The translations under genes were made by a program, and so were the position numbers. Below, piece after piece: positions 1 to 6,808 of a stretch of DNA of 7,944 nucleotides. The stretch lies in NCBI GenBank assembly GCA_017853515.1, contig JAFMJK010000094.1, positions 1 through 7,944 on the forward strand. The letters run 5' to 3'. Every line of letters begins with the position of its first letter. Positions within the stretch are counted from its first letter, which is position 1. Under the pieces are notes generated by a model. It was not told the DNA's origin, did no database searches, and saw only the letters and a program-made list of their open reading frames with translations. Origin of the DNA: Chthoniobacterales bacterium. Its GTDB lineage: Bacteria > Verrucomicrobiota > Verrucomicrobiia > Chthoniobacterales > JACTMZ01.

Positions 1-106
1 TTTTTGCCCACAGTCTGGCCTGAATTCGCCCTTCGTCCTCGAATCCCGGCCCACATATCTCTGTAGAAAGCAGGGACGTGAAAAGCGCTTGCCGTCTGGC
101 ACGCAA

Positions 107-162
107 CTTGCTTTTTAGACGATCGTTCAATCCGGCGTCCTGCCAAGGTCGTCTAAAACAAG
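107..162 (+). promoter_or_regulatory. Long inverted repeat / predicted hairpin in the porin gene leader
   Basis: A perfect 10-bp inverted repeat (TTTTAGACGA at 113-122, TCGTCTAAAA at 149-158) extends inward by one G-T wobble (123/148) and one C-G pair (124/147). It extends outward, past a 2-nt bulge at 111-112, by CTTG (107-110) pairing with CAAG (159-162), giving about 16 pairs. A small inner stem is possible (134-136 with 142-144). It ends 23 nt before the porin ATG, and the stretch between (163-185) is A-rich, G-poor and likely unstructured. If transcribed it would be a 5'-UTR stem-loop, which in E. coli ompA is known to stabilise the mRNA; as DNA it could be an operator. It lacks the T tract of a terminator. 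Positions 1-106 show no gene and no convincing promoter. The pairing is seen directly; the role is inferred. Confidence 0.55.
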
Positions 163-185
163 AAACAAAACCCACACTCAAAAAC

Positions 186-1118
186 ATGATCAAAAATCTG
201 CTTACCCTGTTTGCCGGCGTGGCCTTGGTTGCTCCCATGGCGCTCGCCCAAGTCGATACCGGCACCTCGGCCGGAGCCGTCGCTCTGGATCGCGCCCGCT
301 CTGGCCCGGTTGCTGTTAGCCAACCGACCACCACCACCGAAACCGTCACCGTTTCCGACGGCAAAAGCCTCAACAAAAAAGTCGTCATTGAGGAAGAGTC
401 CGAAAAATGGTGGTCGGTCAACGCCTCCACTGGCTGGGACAGCCTCTACATGTTCCGCGGCGCCAACCTCCTCGGCAACGGCCGCGGACTCTACTGGCTC
501 GGCGGCGACATCGGCATCACCCCTTGGGAGAATGGCGCCTTCACCGCGGGCGTTTGGTATGGCGTCAGCTCGTCCTCGAGCCGCCAATATCAGGAGCTCG
601 ACGTCTTCGTGGATTACACCCACAGCTTCGGTCCTCTCGACGCCTCGTTCGGCTGGATCTATTACTACTATCCGAACAGCTTCGGCCTCGGCGGCCCGGA
701 CCTCAGCCAAAACGAGCTCTACTGGGCGCTCGCCTACAACCTCGAGATTGGCTCGGTGACCATCACCCCGAACGCCACCTACTTCCTCAACGTCGGCCCT
801 CACGCGGGTGATGGCGGTTGGACGGAGCCCGGTGCGTCGTATCTGCTCCTGCAAATCGACTTCGGTATTCCGGTCACCGATTGGCTCGCGGTCGAACCGT
901 ATGTCGCCTACGGCATCAACTTCGGGTTCAACGCCAACAACAACGGCAACTTCTTCGACGGCGGAAACAACTTCCAGCTCGGGGTTGCTATGCCGTTCCA
1001 AATCACCAGCTGGTTCGGCATCTCGCCCTACGTTGCCTACTCCTACCAATGGATGGATATCGCCGGCACCGACGAGAACACCTGGTGGGCTGGCGTGAGC
1101 GCCAACTTCTCCTTCTGA
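186..1118 (+). CDS. Outer-membrane beta-barrel protein, TorF/Gcw_chp-like putative porin
   Basis: This is a 310-residue secreted protein that probably forms an outer-membrane channel. The ATG at 186 is preferred over an in-frame GTG at 78 because a classic signal peptide starts there: MIKN, a hydrophobic core at residues 5-18, then an ALA site with cleavage predicted before Gln22. Residues 22-74 are a low-complexity segment rich in Thr, Ser and charged residues. From Trp75 to the end the chain alternates aromatic/hydrophobic and polar residues with many Gly, Asn, Trp and Tyr (for example GWDSLYMFRG at 83-92 and a run of four Tyr), as in transmembrane beta strands. It ends in Phe310, the usual C-terminal residue for recognition by the BAM complex. 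The strand pattern (ELDVFVDY, then an IYYYYP strand) resembles the TorF/Gcw_chp family, but the match is from memory. The gene stands alone, between a structured leader and a strong terminator, which suggests independent and perhaps high expression. Substrate unknown. Confidence 0.75.
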   Translation: MIKNLLTLFAGVALVAPMALAQVDTGTSAGAVALDRARSGPVAVSQPTTTTETVTVSDGKSLNKKVVIEEESEKWWSVNASTGWDSLYMFRGANLLGNGRGLYWLGGDIGITPWENGAFTAGVWYGVSSSSSRQYQELDVFVDYTHSFGPLDASFGWIYYYYPNSFGLGGPDLSQNELYWALAYNLEIGSVTITPNATYFLNVGPHAGDGGWTEPGASYLLLQIDFGIPVTDWLAVEPYVAYGINFGFNANNNGNFFDGGNNFQLGVAMPFQITSWFGISPYVAYSYQWMDIAGTDENTWWAGVSANFSF

Positions 1119-1137
1119 TTATCTGATAGGTTGCACC

Positions 1138-1176
1138 AAAACCCTTCCGGCTCCGGTCGGAAGGGTTTTGTTTTTT
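1138..1176 (+). terminator. Rho-independent terminator of the porin gene
   Basis: A perfect 12-bp stem (AAAACCCTTCCG at 1138-1149 with CGGAAGGGTTTT at 1158-1169) encloses an 8-nt loop and is followed by G and six T (1171-1176). It begins 19 nt after the porin stop codon and separates that gene from the DUF4126 gene. It points one way only: the reverse strand has no T run after the stem. Confidence 0.95.
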
Positions 1177-1188
1177 CTGGGACGGCGC

Positions 1189-1216
1189 ATGACAAGCGCG
1201 CCGCACGTGCTTAAAT
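1189..1216 (+). promoter_or_regulatory. Candidate sigma-70-like promoter of the DUF4126 gene
   Basis: ATGACA (1189-1194, 5 of 6 to the -35 consensus) is followed after 16 nt by TTAAAT (1211-1216, 4 of 6 to the -10 consensus) with an upstream TG (1208-1209), as in extended -10 promoters. It lies just past the terminator, where a new promoter is needed. Transcription would start about 1223, leaving a leader of only about 7 nt before the ATG at 1230. Such matches arise by chance, so this is tentative. Confidence 0.3.
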
Positions 1217-1229
1217 TCCCGATCTCGGC

Positions 1230-2237
1230 ATGGAAATCCTCCAACTTCTCGGCGTGGCGGTGGGTCTGGCCTCCCTGGCCGGCCTGAATCTTTACCTCGT
1301 GGTCTTTCTCACCGGTCTGGCCATACGCCTCGACTGGATCAACCTCGCGCCGCAATACGCCCGCCTCGAGGTGTTGGCCGACCCGTGGATCATCGCCTTC
1401 TCCGGCGTCCTCTTCGCCATGGAGTTTTTGGCCGACAAGATCCCGTGGGTTGATTCGGCCTGGGATGCGGTGCACACCGCCATCCGTCCCCTTGGTGCGG
1501 CACTGCTTGGCGTGCTTGTCCTCGGCGACAGCAATCCGGTCTTCAATGTGGTCGTCGGACTGCTTGCGGCGTGGCTCGGTTTCACCACGCACGCGCTCAA
1601 AGCCACCGCGCGCCTGCAGGCCAATGCCTCGCCCGAACCGCTCTCCAACATCGCGCTGAGCGTGGCCGAGGACACCACGGTCGTCTTGGGGCTCGGCCTC
1701 ATTTTCACCTATCCGCTCGTCGCGCTGGTCATCGCCGTGATTTTTCTCTCGGCCGTCTGGTTTTTTGTTCCGCGCATGCTGCGCGCCACGTGGGTCAAGC
1801 TGTGGCTTTGCGGGCGCAAGCTGCGCTTGGCCGCGGAGGAAACACCGGTCGGCGAGCTGGCCGACGGATTACCCACTGCCGCGCGGCATGCCGTGCTCGA
1901 CGCGGCCGGTCCCGAATGGCGCATTGCTTGGGCGGTTCCTTGCATTTCCGGCCCCGGCCCCGGTTATCCGCGCAACCGGTTCGGCTGGCTGGTCATGGCC
2001 GACGGGCCCGCGCCCATGATGTATTTCGTCGCCCGCGGCCGTCCGCGACGTCCCTTTGCTTTGGTGCCCGGTGCCCCCGCCTCGGCGCGCCTCGAGCCGA
2101 AATTTCTCGCCGACACGCTCGTTCTCTCTTGGTCAGGGGGCGGCGAGCAGGCCCGCTTCCTCTTCGATCGCGGTTCGCGCGCCCTCGCGCGTCTCGTGGC
2201 GGAGCGCCTTTCTCCGCCATTGTCCGTTCCGGCCTGA
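1230..2237 (+). CDS. DUF4126 family membrane protein with an extra C-terminal domain
   Basis: This is a 335-residue inner-membrane protein of unknown biochemical role. Hydrophobic segments lie at about residues 5-31, 53-68, 88-118 (probably two spans) and 150-180. The DUF4126 signature is clear: EFLADKIPWVDSAWDAVHT at 65-83 leading into IRP (85-87), then a THALKATAR segment (120-128) and a conserved ED pair (147-148) before the last spans. Family members are usually near 200 residues; here about 150 more follow the last membrane span. Residues about 229-332 (WRIAWAVPC, FGWLVMADG, MMYFVARGR, LVLSW, RFLFDRGSRALARLVAERL) look like a run of beta strands capped by a helix, which recalls bacterial PH-like domains; that reading is inference. 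There is no Shine-Dalgarno sequence before the ATG. The gene follows the porin terminator and heads the same-strand run, 46 nt before the epimerase gene. The N-terminal family call is fairly secure; the function is unknown. Confidence 0.8.
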   Translation: MEILQLLGVAVGLASLAGLNLYLVVFLTGLAIRLDWINLAPQYARLEVLADPWIIAFSGVLFAMEFLADKIPWVDSAWDAVHTAIRPLGAALLGVLVLGDSNPVFNVVVGLLAAWLGFTTHALKATARLQANASPEPLSNIALSVAEDTTVVLGLGLIFTYPLVALVIAVIFLSAVWFFVPRMLRATWVKLWLCGRKLRLAAEETPVGELADGLPTAARHAVLDAAGPEWRIAWAVPCISGPGPGYPRNRFGWLVMADGPAPMMYFVARGRPRRPFALVPGAPASARLEPKFLADTLVLSWSGGGEQARFLFDRGSRALARLVAERLSPPLSVPA

Positions 2238-2283
2238 TTTCGGGGTTTGCCCGGCGGCTCCGGAAAGGCAAAACTGACCGTTC

Positions 2284-3237
2284 ATGTCGCAACGCAGTAT
2301 TCTTGTCACCGGCGGGGCCGGTTTCATCGGAGCGAAAGCCGCGGATCTCTTTCTCCGCGAGGGCTGGCGCGTGGGTATTATTGATGACTTCAACGATTTC
2401 TACGACCCGGCGATCAAGCGGGCCAATATCGCCGCCTTGCCCGGGCAGCCGGAACTTTTCGAAGGAGACATTTGCGACCCGGCGGCCGTCGAGCGCGCGT
2501 TCGCGCCGGGATGGGATGTCGTCCTGCACCTCGCGGCCCGTGCGGGCGTGCGTCCTTCCATCGAGAACCCCGATCTCTATGCGCGTACCAATGTGTTGGG
2601 CACGCTGCAGGTGCTCGATGCGGCCGTTAAACACAAAGTCGGCAAGTTCGTTTTCGCCAGCAGCTCGTCCGTTTACGGGGCCACGGAGGAAGTTCCTTTC
2701 CGCGAGAGCGCCGCATTGCGCCGCACTTTCAGTCCCTACGCGGCGACCAAAGTGAGCGGCGAGCAGATCTGCTCGACTTACTCCAGCCTGCACGGATTGC
2801 CGGTGGTCATTCTCCGCTTCTTCACCGTCTACGGCCCGGGTCAGCGTCCGGACTTGGCCATCCACAAATTCACCCGCGCCATCTGGGAGGGGCGGCCGAT
2901 CCAGCAGTTCGGCGACGGCTCCAGCCGGCGCGACTACACTTACATCGACGACATCGTGCAGGGCGTGCGTGGAGCGGTGGACTACAGCCGGGCCAAATTC
3001 GACATCTTCAATCTCGGCGAATCGGAAACGACCTCGCTGACCGGATTGATCACCGCGATCGAAAGCGCTCTCGGCAAAAAAGCGGTCATCGAGCGCAAGC
3101 CCGATCAGCCCGGCGACATGCCCGCCACTTGGGCCGATATTTCCAAAGCCCGGCTTCTTCTCGGCTACGCGCCGCAGACGAAAATCAGCGAAGGAATCCC
3201 GAAATTCGTCGAGTGGTTCCGCGCCACCGTGTCATGA
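2284..3237 (+). CDS. NAD-dependent sugar-nucleotide epimerase, UDP-glucuronate 4-epimerase-like
   Basis: This 317-residue cytosolic enzyme belongs to the extended short-chain dehydrogenase/reductase family. It shows the NAD-binding GGAGFIG loop (10-16), an acidic residue after the second strand (Asp34), the HLAARAGVR segment (82-90), SSSSVYG (126-132), and the catalytic Tyr152 and Lys156 in SPYAATK. The FNDFYD motif (36-41), AGVRPSIENP (87-96), RFFTVYGPGQRPDLA (178-192) and RRDYTYIDDI (215-224) are features of UDP-glucuronate 4-epimerases and close relatives, which invert C4 of UDP-glucuronate to make UDP-galacturonate for surface polysaccharides. At 317 residues it is slightly shorter than typical members (about 330-350), so UDP-glucose 4-epimerase or another 4-epimerase/dehydratase cannot be excluded. 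No glycosyltransferase or other polysaccharide gene lies nearby to settle the substrate. Its stop overlaps the M20 gene start (ATGA, 3234-3237), a sign of translational coupling. Confidence 0.85.
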   Translation: MSQRSILVTGGAGFIGAKAADLFLREGWRVGIIDDFNDFYDPAIKRANIAALPGQPELFEGDICDPAAVERAFAPGWDVVLHLAARAGVRPSIENPDLYARTNVLGTLQVLDAAVKHKVGKFVFASSSSVYGATEEVPFRESAALRRTFSPYAATKVSGEQICSTYSSLHGLPVVILRFFTVYGPGQRPDLAIHKFTRAIWEGRPIQQFGDGSSRRDYTYIDDIVQGVRGAVDYSRAKFDIFNLGESETTSLTGLITAIESALGKKAVIERKPDQPGDMPATWADISKARLLLGYAPQTKISEGIPKFVEWFRATVS

Positions 3238-4364
3238 ACTCCGCGCCGGCCAGCGTCGTCGAATTGGCGCAGGCCTTGGTCCGCATTCCCAGCGTCAACC
3301 CGGACGGCGATCCCGGCACCGATCGCACCGGCGAGGAGGCTTGCGCTCTTTTTCTGCGCGATTTTTTGGCGTCGCTCGGTGCCGAGGTGCGCGTGGAAGA
3401 AGTCTTGCCCGGCCGTCCCAATGTCGTCGCCCGCTTCGCTGTCGCGGAGAAAAAACCGCGGCTGCTTTTCGCGCCACACACCGACACGGTCAGCGTGGCC
3501 GGCATGACCGTCGATCCCTTCGGCGGCGACATCCGCGACGGCAAACTTTACGGCCGCGGCGCGACCGACACCAAGGGACCGATGGCCTCGATGCTTTGGG
3601 CGCTGCGCGAATGCCGCGGGCTTCTGCCGTCCCTCCCGCATGAGATCTGGTTCGCCGGCTTGATGGGTGAGGAGGCCGGGCAGGACGGGGCCAAAGCGCT
3701 TGCCGCGAAGGAGGCGTTTGATTTTGTCGTGGTCGGCGAACCGACCGGACTGGATGTCGTTTTCAAACACAAGGTCGACGTCACCGCGCGCATCGTCGCC
3801 GCCGGCCGCTCGGCCCACAGCTCGTGCCCGGAGCGCGGCGAGAACGCCATCACCAAGCTGGCCAGCGGACTTCTCGCGCTGCAGGAGGAACTTGCCGACT
3901 GCTTCAAACAAATCGTGGATCCCGTCCTGGGACATCCGACTTTCAGCATCGGCACGATCCGTGGCGGGACGAAATTCAACATCGTCCCCGATCACGCCGA
4001 AGCAGTCATCGATCTCCGGCTGCTTCCTTCGCAGTGGAAGGAGAACGAGGCGGAAGACGTCTTCCGGGTGATGCGCGGCGCTTGCCCGGGCCTCCGCGTC
4101 GAGCGTATCGCCGGTTCGCAAGCGCTCGATACCGACCCTTCGCACGCCCTCGTGGGGAAACTCGTTGCGGCGGGCGGCAAACCGGCCGGAGCGGCTTGGT
4201 TTTGCGACGCCGCCATTTTTTCTTCCCGCGGCATCCCGGCGGTCGCCGTCGGACCGGGCTCCATTGCACAAGCGCACACGGAGGACGAATTTATCGAACT
4301 CGCCGATCTCGAGCGCGGTGTGGACTTTTTCAAAAAGTTTCTCCACGGGCTGCACATTGGCTAG
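3234..4364 (+). CDS. M20 family metallohydrolase (ArgE/DapE-like deacylase or peptidase)
   Basis: This 376-residue cytosolic enzyme is expected to use two zinc ions to hydrolyse an amide or peptide bond. The start is the ATG inside the ATGA overlap with the epimerase stop; an upstream in-frame start at 3129 would only add residues overlapping the epimerase. All catalytic elements are visible: His82 and Asp84 in HTDTV, bridging Asp112 in GRGATDTKGP, general base Glu146 and ligand Glu147 in MGEEAG, Glu169 in GEPT, and His348 in AHTEDEF. His195 in GRSAHSS lies in the inserted dimerisation domain and normally reaches into the partner active site. The family includes acetylornithine deacetylase, succinyl-diaminopimelate desuccinylase, carboxypeptidases and aminoacylases, which motifs alone do not separate. 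No arginine or lysine biosynthesis gene is adjacent, so I give no symbol. proS follows after 18 nt. Confidence 0.9.
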   Translation: MNSAPASVVELAQALVRIPSVNPDGDPGTDRTGEEACALFLRDFLASLGAEVRVEEVLPGRPNVVARFAVAEKKPRLLFAPHTDTVSVAGMTVDPFGGDIRDGKLYGRGATDTKGPMASMLWALRECRGLLPSLPHEIWFAGLMGEEAGQDGAKALAAKEAFDFVVVGEPTGLDVVFKHKVDVTARIVAAGRSAHSSCPERGENAITKLASGLLALQEELADCFKQIVDPVLGHPTFSIGTIRGGTKFNIVPDHAEAVIDLRLLPSQWKENEAEDVFRVMRGACPGLRVERIAGSQALDTDPSHALVGKLVAAGGKPAGAAWFCDAAIFSSRGIPAVAVGPGSIAQAHTEDEFIELADLERGVDFFKKFLHGLHIG

Positions 4365-4382
4365 CATCCGCCGTCTGTCTCC

Positions 4383-5903
4383 ATGAACGCACCCGCCAAA
4401 ACCGCCATCAGCCCGACCCGCGTGGAAAATTTTCCCGAGTGGTATCAGCAGGTGATCAAGGCCGCCGATCTCGCGGAGAATTCCGATGTGCGCGGATGCA
4501 TGATCATCAAGCCCTGGGGTTGGGGGATTTGGGAAAACATGCAGCGTCAGCTGGATGCCATGTTCAAGGCGACCGGGCACGTCAACGCCTACTTCCCGCT
4601 CTTCATTCCCCTGAGCTTTCTCGAAAAAGAGGCCGAGCACGTCGAGGGTTTCGCCAAGGAATGCGCCGTGGTCACGCACCACCGCCTCGAGGAGAAGGAC
4701 GGCAAGCTCGTCCCGGCGGGCGAACTCAACGAACCGCTCATTGTTCGTCCCACCTCGGAGACGATCATCGGCGCGGCCTACGCGCGCTGGGTCCAGAGCT
4801 ACCGCGACCTTCCCCTCCTCATCAACCAGTGGGCCAATGTGGTTCGCTGGGAAATGCGCCCGCGCTTGTTCCTTCGCACCGCCGAGTTCCTCTGGCAGGA
4901 AGGCCACACCGCCCACGAGACGATGGAAGAGGCGGTCGCCGAGACGGACAAGATGCTCGGTGTCTACGAGAAATTCGCCCGCGAACACTTGGCCCTGCCG
5001 GTTTTCACCGGTGAAAAGTCGGAAAGCGAACGCTTCCCCGGCGCGGTGAGCACGCTTTGCATCGAAGCCATGGTGCAGGACCGCAAAGCGATCCAAGCAG
5101 GCACTTCGCATTTTCTCGGACAGAACTTCTCCCGCGCGGCCGGAATCGAATTCGCCGCGCGCGACGGCAGCCAGCAGTTCGCCTGGACAACGAGCTGGGG
5201 TGTGAGCACGCGCCTCATCGGAACGCTCATCATGGCGCACTCGGATGACGACGGGCTCGTCCTCCCGCCGCGCGTCGCGCCCGCGCAGATCGTCATTCTT
5301 CCGGTCTTGGCCAAGGAGGAATCCCGCGCGGCAGTGCTCGAGGCGGCGGAAAAGCTCGCCGCGCAACTGCGTGCGCAGACTGCCTTCGGTGAACCGATCC
5401 GCGTCGAGATCGACCGCCGCGATGCCGGTGGCGGTGTCAAAAACTGGGAGTGGATCAAAAAAGGCGTCCCGCTGCGCGTGGAAATCGGTCCGCGCGACAT
5501 CGAAAAGGGCTGCGTGGCGGTCAGCCGCCGCGATCGCGGTCCGAAGGAAAAAGAATTTCCGTCCATCGGCGAATTTGTCTCCGGTGCCGGGCCGCTCCTC
5601 GGGTCGATCCAAGCCGGTCTGCTCGAGCGGGCGACCAAGTTCCGCGACGAACACACCCGCAAAATCGATTCGGCGGAGGAATTCCGCGCCTTCTTCACCG
5701 CGAAAAACGCGAGTCAGCCCGAAATCCACGGAGGATTCGCCCTCTCGCATTGGGACGGAACGCGCGAGACGGAAGAAAAAATCAAAGACGAACTCAAAGT
5801 CACCATCCGCTGCGTCCCGCGCGACGGCGATGCGGAGCCTGGCATCTGTCCTTTCAGCGGCCGGCCGAGCGCGCGGCGGGTGGTGTTCGCCAAGTCTTAC
5901 TGA
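4383..5903 (+). CDS. proS: Prolyl-tRNA synthetase, eukaryote/archaeal type (ProS type 3)
   Basis: This 506-residue class II aminoacyl-tRNA synthetase charges tRNA-Pro with proline in the cytosol. The sequence shows RPTSET (122-127), which binds the amino acid; motif 2 around NVVRWEMRPRLFLRTAEF (152-169) with Arg155 and Glu157; an EGHTAH segment (173-178); a motif 3 region (GVSTRLIGTLIMAHSDDDGL); the anticodon-binding domain starting near APAQIVILP; and a C-terminal extension ending in Tyr506. It lacks the large editing insertion between motifs 2 and 3 that marks the usual bacterial form, so it is the short, archaeal-like form found in scattered bacteria. The C-terminal zinc site looks degenerate: where relatives have four Cys, this protein has Asp458, Thr463, Cys489 and Ser492. 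The gene has no Shine-Dalgarno sequence, lies 18 nt after the M20 gene, and its TGA shares one base with the next ATG. Identification is secure. Confidence 0.97.
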   Translation: MNAPAKTAISPTRVENFPEWYQQVIKAADLAENSDVRGCMIIKPWGWGIWENMQRQLDAMFKATGHVNAYFPLFIPLSFLEKEAEHVEGFAKECAVVTHHRLEEKDGKLVPAGELNEPLIVRPTSETIIGAAYARWVQSYRDLPLLINQWANVVRWEMRPRLFLRTAEFLWQEGHTAHETMEEAVAETDKMLGVYEKFAREHLALPVFTGEKSESERFPGAVSTLCIEAMVQDRKAIQAGTSHFLGQNFSRAAGIEFAARDGSQQFAWTTSWGVSTRLIGTLIMAHSDDDGLVLPPRVAPAQIVILPVLAKEESRAAVLEAAEKLAAQLRAQTAFGEPIRVEIDRRDAGGGVKNWEWIKKGVPLRVEIGPRDIEKGCVAVSRRDRGPKEKEFPSIGEFVSGAGPLLGSIQAGLLERATKFRDEHTRKIDSAEEFRAFFTAKNASQPEIHGGFALSHWDGTRETEEKIKDELKVTIRCVPRDGDAEPGICPFSGRPSARRVVFAKSY

Positions 5904-6772
5904 TGCGCCGTTTTGTCTGCGCCGCACTTCTGCTCTTGGCGGCGGAGCGTCCGGCGCACGCGCAATGGCCGTGGCAATTGCTCGGCTTGCTCAAGCCCGA
6001 TGGGCGCATCGATCCGTCGCTGCTGACCGAATGTTCCGGACTCGTGCAGAGCTTGCGCTACGCGGGTATTTTCTGGGCGCTGGGCGATTCGGGCAGCGGC
6101 GCGGTCATCGTGCCGGTCACCGCCGGAGGAGCGCTCGCGCCCGGCTGGGAACAGCCGGTGCGGGTGGAAGGATGGAAAAATTACGACTGGGAGGATCTTG
6201 CTCTCGACGGGAAAGGAAATCTCATCATCGCCGATGTCGGCAACAACAGCGGGAAGCGCAAGCAATTGATGCTTCATTTTGTGCGCGAGCCGAAACCCGG
6301 AGACACCGTGGTCCGTCCGACGCGGACTTTGCGCGTGCATTACGAGGACCAGAAAGAGCCTTCCCCGGATTTCGACTGCGAGGCGGTGTTCTGCGCGGAC
6401 GGACGGATTTTTTTCCTGACCAAGCGCCGCAGCGACGGGCAGACCGTCCTCTACCGGTTGTCCGGCGACTCTCCGCACCGATCCAACGCGCTGCGCCGTG
6501 TCTCGTCTTTTCCCGTCGGCGGGATGGTGACCGCCGCCGATGTTTCGCCCGATGGCAAAATGGTTGCCGTTCTCACCTACACCTCCGTCTGGGTGTTCGA
6601 CTACGACCGACGCAAAGGTGATATTTTCAACGGCACGGTGCGTCGCATGCCCTTCTTCGCCTGGCAAGGGGAGGGACTGGCCTTCGACGGCAACAACTCA
6701 CTCGTGGTCGCCAACGAGCAGGGGCAACTTTTCCGCGTGGCGCTGGACGATTTCGAGACGGTCAAACCTTGA
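5903..6772 (+). CDS. Secreted predicted beta-propeller protein, function unknown
   Basis: This is a 289-residue protein with a signal peptide: MRR, a hydrophobic stretch at 4-14, and an AHA site with cleavage predicted before Gln21. The mature part shows ECSGLVQS (43-50), FWALGDSGSG (57-66), YDWEDLALD (94-102), IIADVGNNSGKR (108-119), then FDCEAVF, VTAADVSPDGK and GEGLAFDGNNSLVVANEQG. Repeated short beta-strand/turn units of the type 'D-G-x-x-x-V-A' suggest a beta-propeller, and the pattern of conserved acidic residues (WED, CEA, GEGLAF) recalls secreted propeller proteins often labelled phytase-like or SdiA-regulated-like. I cannot name a substrate. The start is set by the TGATG junction with proS (stop 5901-5903, start 5903-5905) and by the signal peptide beginning there. 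Location is periplasmic or extracellular. Coupling to a tRNA synthetase gene is odd for an exported protein and may simply reflect operon packing. Confidence 0.75.
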   Translation: MRRFVCAALLLLAAERPAHAQWPWQLLGLLKPDGRIDPSLLTECSGLVQSLRYAGIFWALGDSGSGAVIVPVTAGGALAPGWEQPVRVEGWKNYDWEDLALDGKGNLIIADVGNNSGKRKQLMLHFVREPKPGDTVVRPTRTLRVHYEDQKEPSPDFDCEAVFCADGRIFFLTKRRSDGQTVLYRLSGDSPHRSNALRRVSSFPVGGMVTAADVSPDGKMVAVLTYTSVWVFDYDRRKGDIFNGTVRRMPFFAWQGEGLAFDGNNSLVVANEQGQLFRVALDDFETVKP

Positions 6773-6779
6773 CCGCGCC

Positions 6780-6808
6780 TTGCCGCAGCCCTGTTCCTCG
6801 GGCATAAA
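6780..6808 (+). promoter_or_regulatory. Weak promoter candidate before the M29 gene
   Basis: TTGCCG (6780-6785) and CATAAA (6803-6808) are 17 nt apart, each matching 4 of 6 consensus bases. They lie in the 45-nt gap between the propeller gene and the M29 gene, and transcription would begin only a few bases before the ATG at 6818. The gap has no terminator-like hairpin, so read-through from the upstream genes is equally possible. Confidence 0.2.

Noticed and set aside
121..144. GTTCAATCC at 125-133, reminiscent of a tRNA T-loop
   Set aside because: The loop is one base short, there is no matching T stem, and no acceptor, D or anticodon arms can be placed around it; the bases fall within the leader hairpin.
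78..185. N-terminal extension of the porin gene from an in-frame GTG at 78
   Set aside because: It would bury the signal peptide 36 residues inside the protein and run through the leader hairpin. The ATG at 186 gives a standard signal peptide.
2227..2272. Possible small hairpins between the DUF4126 and epimerase genes (TTTGCC 2246-2251 with GGCAAA 2267-2272; TTCCGG 2227-2232 with CCGGAA 2260-2265)
   Set aside because: The stems are only 6 bp, exclude one another in part, and no T run follows, so they do not make a credible terminator.
3129..3233. Earlier start for the M20 gene
   Set aside because: The added 35 residues lie inside the epimerase gene in another frame and precede the natural N-terminus of the M20 fold; the ATGA overlap at 3234 is the usual coupled start.
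4324..4338. Perfect short palindrome ACTTTTTCAAAAAGT
   Set aside because: It lies inside the M20 coding sequence, encodes Phe-Phe-Lys-Lys in a C-terminal helix, has a 1-nt centre that cannot form an RNA loop, and needs no special explanation.
3165..5927. A 920-codon open frame on the minus strand, antisense to the M20 and proS genes
   Set aside because: The plus-strand genes have all their catalytic motifs in this stretch. The antisense product is a low-information Arg/Ala/Gly-rich chain with no recognisable domain, as expected when GC-rich third positions remove stop codons from an opposing frame.
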